From assembly GCF_000381365.1 (NCBI RefSeq), contig NZ_KB905466.1:2361029-2425028 (forward strand): a stretch of DNA of 64,000 bases, in the 5' to 3' direction. This DNA comes from Bacteroides salyersiae WAL 10018 = DSM 18765 = JCM 12988. Lineage in GTDB: Bacteria; Bacteroidota; Bacteroidia; Bacteroidales; Bacteroidaceae. This document shows positions 55,407 through 61,614 of the stretch, one piece after another; position 1 is the first letter of the stretch, and every line of letters begins with the position of its first letter. Position numbers and translations under genes: made by a program. The notes under the pieces were generated by a model. That model ran no database searches. It was not told the origin of the DNA and saw nothing but the letters and a program-made list of their open reading frames with translations.

Positions 55407-55489
55407 AACATCCGGATGTCTTTGTCCAAAACATGGGGATGTTGTGATTCTGAACATGGGGATGTTGTGGTATAAAACATCCCCATGTT
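55407..55489 (+). repeat. Four-unit palindromic array with 23-bp period (copy 2)
   Basis: Units start at 55407, 55430, 55453 and 55476. Order and spacing match copy 1 at 1273-1355: the CCGG palindrome (here AACATCCGGATGTC, one base changed), two AACATGGGGATGTT, then the reverse AACATCCCCATGTT. The 9-bp spacers differ completely from copy 1. Unit 2 and unit 4 pair over 17 bp including flanks, again with a 32-nt loop. It lies 24 bp after the PUL2 stop, so it could act as a transcript end or RNA structure. Confidence 0.85.
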
Positions 55490-55682
55490 TTGCATATTAA
55501 GAAATCGATTTTCAACAATACAAGAATATCTATCCTTCTCTATTCATTATTATACTTGAATATCCGACATCAGCTTATTAATTGCTTGACCATATCCATC
55601 TTCCCAACATGAGAAACACTCAAAATTCCAGCCTTTTTGAACAGAAAATCGGGAAAAGGCAAACTATACACACAAAAGTCAC

Positions 55683-55690
55683 TATATTTG
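55683..55690 (+). promoter_or_regulatory. Possible upstream promoter -7 box
   Basis: TATATTTG fits the -7 consensus and would start a transcript near 55697. May be used for the leader or small RNA. Confidence 0.4.
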
Positions 55691-55714
55691 TGTTAGAGAA
55701 AATATAATAACGTC

Positions 55715-55722
55715 TATCTTTG
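55715..55722 (+). promoter_or_regulatory. Promoter -7 box of a candidate leader/small RNA
   Basis: TATCTTTG fits TAnnTTTG. Transcription from about 55729 would meet the terminator at 55757-55794 after about 65 nt. Confidence 0.5.
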
Positions 55723-55728
55723 AAGTGC

Positions 55729-55794
55729 AATAGATAGATTCCATACGTGTTTTGAGAAAGGTATGCCCTACAATGACCGGACATACCTTTTTTT
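55729..55794 (+). ncRNA. Candidate small RNA or attenuated leader before the PUL3 sigma gene
   Basis: Bounded by a TAnnTTTG box (55715-55722) and a hairpin terminator (AAAGGTATG 55757-55765, CATACCTTT 55782-55790, then T-run). It would be about 65 nt with no ORF. Start and end are predicted only. Small RNAs next to PUL regulators are known in Bacteroides, but this one is not identified as any of them. Confidence 0.35.
55757..55794 (+). terminator. Intrinsic terminator upstream of the PUL3 sigma gene
   Basis: A 9-bp stem AAAGGTATG/CATACCTTT with a 16-nt loop, followed by TTTTTTT. It is placed between one promoter and the sigma gene's own promoter. Confidence 0.7.
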
Positions 55795-55858
55795 ATTTGT
55801 AAAATATACCCGCCTAATATTTTTCAATCGAATCAATTCTCTTTATCATATATTTCTC

Positions 55859-55866
55859 TAACTTTG
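55859..55866 (+). promoter_or_regulatory. Promoter -7 box of the PUL3 sigma gene
   Basis: TAACTTTG fits TAnnTTTG and lies 29 bp before the ATG at 55895. Confidence 0.6.
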
Positions 55867-55894
55867 GCACCACTATTAAAAACACCTCTTCTTT

Positions 55895-56467
55895 ATGGAT
55901 GAAAAATACATTTTAGGTCTCCGAAAAGGATCGCATGCCGACTTCAACAAACTATACGATCTTTATGCCGACAGATTGTATGGCTTTGCCTATAACCTGA
56001 CACATTCGTCCGAAATGGCGGAAGAGATTGTTCAGGAGGTTTTCCTGAAAATCTGGCAAATGCGAGAACATCTGTCGCCCGAATATTCTTTTCGTTCTTT
56101 CCTCTTCACCATTGCCAAAAACAAATTTCTGAATGATCTCAGAAACAGGCTTACCCTGCTCTCTTATGACGAATATACTGCACAACTGGACGCTGCCGAA
56201 GAGGGTGCAAACACTACCGAGAACGACTTTAACTTTCATGAACTGAACGAACAGATTCTTCAGGCGAAAGACAAACTGAGCAAACGGCAAAGAACGATAT
56301 TTGAAATGAGCAGGGAAGAAGGGCTATCCAGCCAGGAGATCGCCCTAAAACTCGACATCTCCGAGCAGTCTGTGAGAAATCAGCTAAGCAGTGCACTCAA
56401 AGTACTCAGAGAAGAGCTTATCAAGACAGGCCTTTGCTTTGCTATTCTTTTCATGAATCAATGGTAA
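55895..56467 (+). CDS. ECF sigma factor of PUL3
   Basis: A 190-residue ECF sigma factor: region 2 at about 10-75 (FNKLYDLYADRLYGFAYNL, AEEIVQEVFLKIWQMREH), region 4 at about 120-180 with the recognition HTH GLSSQEIALKLDISEQSVRNQLSSALKVL. It is expressed from its own -7 box (55859-55866) and is followed after 85 bp by the anti-sigma gene. It probably drives PUL3, with a candidate target sequence in front of fecR and susC. Confidence 0.93.
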   Translation: MDEKYILGLRKGSHADFNKLYDLYADRLYGFAYNLTHSSEMAEEIVQEVFLKIWQMREHLSPEYSFRSFLFTIAKNKFLNDLRNRLTLLSYDEYTAQLDAAEEGANTTENDFNFHELNEQILQAKDKLSKRQRTIFEMSREEGLSSQEIALKLDISEQSVRNQLSSALKVLREELIKTGLCFAILFMNQW

Positions 56468-56500
56468 TACTTAAAAAATATTAATAACAGGAAGTACGCA

Positions 56501-56545
56501 TGTTACAGGTTTGCCGTTTCTGTGTACTACCTATAAACGGACAGG
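56501..56545 (+). promoter_or_regulatory. Candidate ECF-sigma promoter before fecR of PUL3
   Basis: TGTTACA (56501-56507) and TGTGTACTAC (56521-56530) plus a downstream TATAAACGGACAGG. Almost the same sequence, with identical spacing, occurs before susC of PUL3 (61518-61563). TGTTACA with 13 bp to the second block looks like a -35/-10 pair of an ECF sigma factor. Confidence 0.5.
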
Positions 56546-56552
56546 ATCGATT

Positions 56553-57521
56553 ATGGAGAAAAATAATAATATACTCGAAAAATATATTCACGGTAGCATC
56601 AACGAAGAAGAATACAAGGAGCTACAGCAAAAGATTCAGGATGATTCCGACAGAAGCATCCCGAATATGCTCGATGAATGCTGGCAGAAAGACATGAATA
56701 TTCACGTTATGCCTCCCAGCGCTAAAGAGCGTACCCGCAGACGCATTGACGAAGAGATAAAGAAAGATCTCAGACGGATGTGGCTGAAGCGGGTATCTAC
56801 CGTTGCCGCTTCTCTGCTGATACCGATCCTGATTTTCTCCACCGTTTATCTCTACCATGAGATGGACCATTATAAACAAATACCCAATATCGTATCCGTC
56901 AACAGAGGACAACGTGCCGGTATCACGTTACCGGACGGGACAATCGTTCATCTGAACAGTGAGTCTAAATTAACGTATACCCCCGAATTTAACGGGAAAT
57001 TGAGAGAGGTGTCCCTTGAAGGAGAAGCATTCTTTGAAGTTACTCCCAATAAAGAAAAACCGTTTATCGTAAAGACCTCCGTTTTCGATGTGGAAGTATT
57101 GGGGACTTCTTTCAATGTTTCTGTTTACAACGATGAAAACATTGTAGAAACGGCGCTTATAGAAGGAAAAGTCAAACTGACCATGAACGGTTATCCGTCC
57201 AAACCTGTTTATCTGACTCCGTCACAAAAATTCGTCTATTCCAGAAATGAGCAGAAAGGTAACATTTCCATTATGGAGGAGGACTCGGAACTGGCATGGA
57301 AACAAGGCATACTGGCATTCAATGCCGTACCGTTGACGGAAGTTTTCAAACGTATGGAAAGATGGTATGGAGTCACTATACACTATGATAAAGAAAATCT
57401 TGTGAACGATAAGTTCACCGGACAATTTAAACTGATTTCCATACAAGAGATGATGAACATATTGCGTATACACTATAACCTGAAATTCAAGATAGAAAAC
57501 AATGACATATATATAATCTAA
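56553..57521 (+). CDS. FecR-family anti-sigma factor of PUL3
   Basis: Start chosen at ATG 56553 (323 residues): the ORF start at 56511 lies inside the candidate promoter (56501-56545). Structure: cytoplasmic N-terminus (1-80), transmembrane helix (about 86-105, STVAASLLIPILIFSTVYLYH), FecR domain (about 115-205, with LPDGTIVHLNSESKLTY and EGEAFFEVTPN) and DUF4974 C-terminus (about 255-323, PLTEVFKRMERWYGVTI). It should regulate the sigma factor encoded 85 bp upstream. Confidence 0.92.
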   Translation: MEKNNNILEKYIHGSINEEEYKELQQKIQDDSDRSIPNMLDECWQKDMNIHVMPPSAKERTRRRIDEEIKKDLRRMWLKRVSTVAASLLIPILIFSTVYLYHEMDHYKQIPNIVSVNRGQRAGITLPDGTIVHLNSESKLTYTPEFNGKLREVSLEGEAFFEVTPNKEKPFIVKTSVFDVEVLGTSFNVSVYNDENIVETALIEGKVKLTMNGYPSKPVYLTPSQKFVYSRNEQKGNISIMEEDSELAWKQGILAFNAVPLTEVFKRMERWYGVTIHYDKENLVNDKFTGQFKLISIQEMMNILRIHYNLKFKIENNDIYII

Positions 57522-57729
57522 AAAAAACAGAAAAGCGCATGAAAAATACAAATTAAATCCACTCATTCTTAACAACTTACTAATGTTGCAAAAGATATTA
57601 TAATCTCTTTTGTCCGTTACTTTTTTGTCCTTTTTCTTACATCCGATTCGTTTTAAAAAACTCAAGAGGGAACCTTCGCAGGTTGGTTCCAAGCTATTGT
57701 TATACCCTTTTTTAAACAAAAAAATGCTT

Positions 57730-59598
57730 ATGAAGAAATTTATATTGTATATTACGCTATTAATGATGCCGGTTCTCTGTTCGGCCAAGAAAGCTTTTGT
57801 CATAGAAAAAGACCGGACAATTATAGTGACCGGTGAGCAACCTTCTCCTTCGGTAATACTTGCAGCGCATGAACTGCAACATTTCATCAAACAATCTCTG
57901 GACATTCATCTGCCCATAGTCAGCGAAGTTCCCCAACAGCCGTCGAAAATCATCTTTGTAGGCGGTAGTAAATATACGGAAAAAGTTCGTTTCAAAGAGC
58001 AAGAATATCTTATAGAGATCACTCCAGAGACAATTACGCTCATGGGACAGGACGAAAACTTCGACACAGACGGCGGACGTGACAATAACGGTATCACTCC
58101 TTCGAAAGACCGGACGAAAATCAATTACTCCCAATCCACTGGTGATCCGTCAGCTCCTGCCGAACTCACCCTTCCGTCTATTTATGATGCACAGGGCACC
58201 TGCTATGCCGTGTATGACTTCTTGGAGAACTACTTGGGTATCCGTTTCTACGGTCCCGATTCACTGAATATCATCGTTCCAAAACAGAAAAACTTAAAAC
58301 TTTCACCTGTCAGAATAATGCGTGCGCCCGTTCTCAAATACAGAGACGGCAGTTATTCTTTCGATTGGCCGATGATGAAAGAACAATATTTCAACGCAAC
58401 TTCGGAAAATTTACAGCTATTTCTCAGACGCATCCGGTTCGGTGGTGAAAAGTGGGCAGCCAACCATGCTTTCACTGCCTATCAGGACCGCTTCCTGCAA
58501 AAGAATCCGGAACGGCCGGAATTATTCGAAAGCTATCATCCCGAATACTTCGCAGCAGGACGTACCGGTGGCCCTCACGAACGTCAGTTCTGCTATACCA
58601 ACCGGGCATTCATCGAGCAAGTGGCCCAAGATGCCCGCGACTATTTTGACGGTAAACCTTTGAAAGGTGAACAAATCGCTTTAGGAGATTATTTTGCAAT
58701 CGTTCCGTTGGATAACGCAAACTGGTGCCAATGCGAAGAGTGTACCCGGCAGTTGGCAATCGATAAAGACAACATCCGTGGAGAGCATTTCAACTGCGGT
58801 ACCGCTACTCATTATCTCTGGACTTTTATTAACAACGTGGCCAAAGAGGTTAAGAAAACACATCCAAACAAAAAAATATCGGCTTTAGCTTATCATGTGT
58901 ATGCCTATATGCCGGAAGATATGACACTGGAAGACAATATATCGGTAGCTCCCTGTCTGCATCCAAGAAATTACTGGGCACCGAAAATGAAAGAGAATGA
59001 AGTAGATTATTACAAGAAATGGATAGAAGAGAGTAAAAAGAGCGGCCGCCCTGTCTACCTGTGGAATTACTTGTGTTTTCCAACCGAACGCGGTCTGGTA
59101 CAAAACTTCCATGTATTCCCGGGGTTCAGTATCCATGAAGTAGCCGGACAAATAAAAATGTATGCAAAAGATAAGGTACGGGGAATCTTCCTGTGCGGTA
59201 TCGGTGAGCAACTGGATTTCTACATCACCATGAAACTATATGATAATCCATCATTAGACCCGGACAAACTGATCGACGAGTTCTTTACCTCTTATTTCGG
59301 CAAAGCAGCCAAGCCGATGTCGGATTTCTATGACAAGATAGAAAGCGTTTATAGCGATTCGAAAAACTATCCGTCGGATATCCAGACCAAAGACGCACAA
59401 TTTCACCAGACGGAGTCCATCGCCTGGGAATACCTCGGTACGGACAAAGTGATGGAAGAACTGGAAAAATTGGTACATAAAGCACAAGCGGCTGCAAGTA
59501 CCCCCGTAGAAAAAGCCCGGGTAGACTCATGGGTAACAGGTGTATGGGAATATATGACAACAGGCAAAGCCAAATACATATCTAAAAAAAACAAGTAA
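57730..59598 (+). CDS. Secreted DUF4838-family protein (putative glycoside hydrolase)
   Basis: ATG 57730 starts a typical signal peptide (MKKFILYITLLMMPVLCSA); an ATG at 57724 is an alternative, and the ORF start at 57610 is too early. The 623-residue product has an N-terminal domain (about 25-200; the GH20/GH84/GH115-like helper domain is likely, since it shows the LAAHELQHFIKQSLDI pattern) and a long DUF4838 region with a TIM-barrel look: ALGDYFAIVPLDNANWCQCEECTR, with two cysteines near a likely active site, and SALAYHVYAYMPEDM. Such proteins are considered glycosidases, but their reaction is not known to me. It ends one base before the GH20 gene (next start at 59599). Confidence 0.8.
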   Translation: MKKFILYITLLMMPVLCSAKKAFVIEKDRTIIVTGEQPSPSVILAAHELQHFIKQSLDIHLPIVSEVPQQPSKIIFVGGSKYTEKVRFKEQEYLIEITPETITLMGQDENFDTDGGRDNNGITPSKDRTKINYSQSTGDPSAPAELTLPSIYDAQGTCYAVYDFLENYLGIRFYGPDSLNIIVPKQKNLKLSPVRIMRAPVLKYRDGSYSFDWPMMKEQYFNATSENLQLFLRRIRFGGEKWAANHAFTAYQDRFLQKNPERPELFESYHPEYFAAGRTGGPHERQFCYTNRAFIEQVAQDARDYFDGKPLKGEQIALGDYFAIVPLDNANWCQCEECTRQLAIDKDNIRGEHFNCGTATHYLWTFINNVAKEVKKTHPNKKISALAYHVYAYMPEDMTLEDNISVAPCLHPRNYWAPKMKENEVDYYKKWIEESKKSGRPVYLWNYLCFPTERGLVQNFHVFPGFSIHEVAGQIKMYAKDKVRGIFLCGIGEQLDFYITMKLYDNPSLDPDKLIDEFFTSYFGKAAKPMSDFYDKIESVYSDSKNYPSDIQTKDAQFHQTESIAWEYLGTDKVMEELEKLVHKAQAAASTPVEKARVDSWVTGVWEYMTTGKAKYISKKNK

Positions 59599-61491
59599 AT
59601 GAAGATCATCAATCATTTCGCTCTTCTCCTTCTGTTCGGATGTGCAGTCAGTTGTACCCAACCGGAGAATAGCATATCCAACGAATCCATTGGGATTATT
59701 CCTCTGCCGAGTACGTACGAACTGAAACCGGGTACCTTCTACATAACCGGGCAAAGCAGCATCGGCATAGACAAGTCCGATCCGGAAATGACGGCCTTAG
59801 CAAACTACTTCAATGAAGAAATCAGTGACGCCACAGGCTTTTCCCTGCCGGTAAACAACTCCGGTACGATTATTTTCCAGTTAGGCGAACACAAAGAACT
59901 GGGTGAGGAGGGATATCAGCTCTCGATATCGTCAGATCAACTGATTTTGAGCGCATACAAGCATCACGGAATATTCAACGGTATACAATCCGTACTTCAG
60001 TTACTCCCGCCGGAAATAAAGTCGAAAACGGTACAGGCAGACGCCACCTGGAGTATTAACTGCATAGAAGTCACTGATAAACCCCAATTTGCATGGCGGG
60101 GACTGATGCTCGACGTCAGCCGGCATTTCTTCACCAAGCAGGAAGTGAAGAAATTCATCGACCAGATGGCCGAATACAAATACAATGTATTCCATTGGCA
60201 TCTGACCGATGATCAGGGATGGAGATTAGAAGTAAAATCACTGCCCAGACTCACCGCCATCGGTGCATGGAGAGCGCCCCGCGTAGGTAATTGGTGGGAG
60301 CGGGAACCGCAACTGCCGACCGACTCCCTGAGTTACGGAGGATATTACACAACAGAAGATATCCGGGAAATTGTAGAATATGCACAACAGCGCTATGTAA
60401 CCATCGTGCCCGAAATAGATATTCCCGGACACAGCATGGCAGCCCTGTCGGCCTATCCGGAGATATCCTGTACGGGAGGACCGTTCCACGTCAATGTAGG
60501 CAACACTTTCTATACCGAAATAGAAAACTCCCTGTGTGCCGGCAATGAACAGACATTTGAAGTACTGGACAGCGTATTCGCCGAAGTCGCCCGCCTCTTC
60601 CCTTCTCCTTATATCCATATCGGCGGTGACGAATGCTATAAAGGATTTTGGGAGAAGTGTCCCAAATGCAAAATGCGTATGCAGAAAGAACATCTTAAAA
60701 ACCTGGAAGAACTGCAAAGCTACTTTGTGAAACGTGTGGCCGCGATGGTTCAAAAAAGAGGGAAACAGGTTATCGGATGGGATGAAATATTAGAAGGCGG
60801 CTTGGCACCAGAAGCTATCGTCATGTCGTGGAGAGGCATGAAAGGAGGTATAGAAGCTGCCAAGCAAGGACATTCCGTCATCATGACCCCAACCGACCAT
60901 TGCTATCTGGACTTTTACCAGGGAGATCCGACAGTCGAACCAAACACCTATTCCATGCTGCGCCTACAGGACTGTTACAAATATCAACTCATTCCCGATA
61001 GTGTGGACGCTTCCCTGATCATGGGCGGGCAAGGAAATCTCTGGACGGAATCCGTTCCCCACTACCGGCAAGTGGAATATATGATCTGGCCCCGTGCCCT
61101 GGCGATATCGGAAACCCTGTGGACCGATGCCCGGTTGCGCAACTGGAAGTTCTTTGTAAACAGGGTGGAGCAACAGTTCGAACGTTTCGACCGATCCGGC
61201 GTCAATTATGCCCGCAGCATCTACGATCCTATCATTTATCCCCATTGGGATAAAGAGCACCAACTGAAAATAGCAATGAAGACAGAAATAGAAGGATTAA
61301 GCCTGTTCTATACATTCGACAATACCATCCCCGATATCTATTCCAATATGTATACAGACACTCTTTCTATCCCCAAAAATGCTTCAATGCTTCGTGTAGC
61401 CGCCTACAAAAGGCAAGAACAAGCAGGCCGGCTGATCGATATAACCATCGATGCCTTGAAAAAACGGGCTGCCGAGGGAGAAAAGAAATAA
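59599..61491 (+). CDS. GH20 beta-N-acetylhexosaminidase (lipoprotein)
   Basis: Removes terminal beta-linked GlcNAc or GalNAc by substrate-assisted catalysis. The 630-residue protein has a lipoprotein-type signal (Cys15 or Cys19), an N-terminal GH20b domain (about 30-160), then the catalytic barrel with HIGGDE at 340-345 (Asp344-Glu345), WRGLMLDVSRHF, FHWHLTDDQGWRLE and VSWRGMKGG; a C-terminal extension (about 540-620) is CHB_HEX_C-like. It begins directly at the DUF4838 stop. It likely sits on the outer membrane and trims host- or microbe-derived amino-sugar glycans. Confidence 0.95.
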   Translation: MKIINHFALLLLFGCAVSCTQPENSISNESIGIIPLPSTYELKPGTFYITGQSSIGIDKSDPEMTALANYFNEEISDATGFSLPVNNSGTIIFQLGEHKELGEEGYQLSISSDQLILSAYKHHGIFNGIQSVLQLLPPEIKSKTVQADATWSINCIEVTDKPQFAWRGLMLDVSRHFFTKQEVKKFIDQMAEYKYNVFHWHLTDDQGWRLEVKSLPRLTAIGAWRAPRVGNWWEREPQLPTDSLSYGGYYTTEDIREIVEYAQQRYVTIVPEIDIPGHSMAALSAYPEISCTGGPFHVNVGNTFYTEIENSLCAGNEQTFEVLDSVFAEVARLFPSPYIHIGGDECYKGFWEKCPKCKMRMQKEHLKNLEELQSYFVKRVAAMVQKRGKQVIGWDEILEGGLAPEAIVMSWRGMKGGIEAAKQGHSVIMTPTDHCYLDFYQGDPTVEPNTYSMLRLQDCYKYQLIPDSVDASLIMGGQGNLWTESVPHYRQVEYMIWPRALAISETLWTDARLRNWKFFVNRVEQQFERFDRSGVNYARSIYDPIIYPHWDKEHQLKIAMKTEIEGLSLFYTFDNTIPDIYSNMYTDTLSIPKNASMLRVAAYKRQEQAGRLIDITIDALKKRAAEGEKK

Positions 61492-61517
61492 CCTGCTATA
61501 AAACATAAAAAAACAAA

Positions 61518-61563
61518 TGTTACAAAAAGAATAAATATGTGTACTACTTATAGAACGGACAAG
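61518..61563 (+). promoter_or_regulatory. Candidate ECF-sigma promoter before susC of PUL3
   Basis: TGTTACA (61518-61524), then TGTGTACTAC (61538-61547), then TATAGAACGGACAAGG. It has the same two blocks and the same 20-bp start-to-start distance as the copy at 56501. The ATG of susC is 77 bp after the second block's start. Confidence 0.5.
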
Positions 61564-61614
61564 GAAAAAAGAAAAAGAAAACTTCAAACCAATAAGTAAA
61601 AAACACCTTAAAGA

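Larger units (their letters stand above)
55384..55894. other. Intergenic region between PUL2 and PUL3
   Basis: No ORF of note. It holds the second 23-bp-period array (55407-55489), three TAnnTTTG boxes (55683-55690, 55715-55722, 55859-55866) and a terminator hairpin (55757-55794). Confidence 0.6.

Noticed and set aside
57222..57905. 227-residue ORF on the minus strand across the fecR / DUF4838 gap of PUL3
   Set aside because: It overlaps the ends of two convincing genes and the spacer between them, with low-complexity hydrophobic content.
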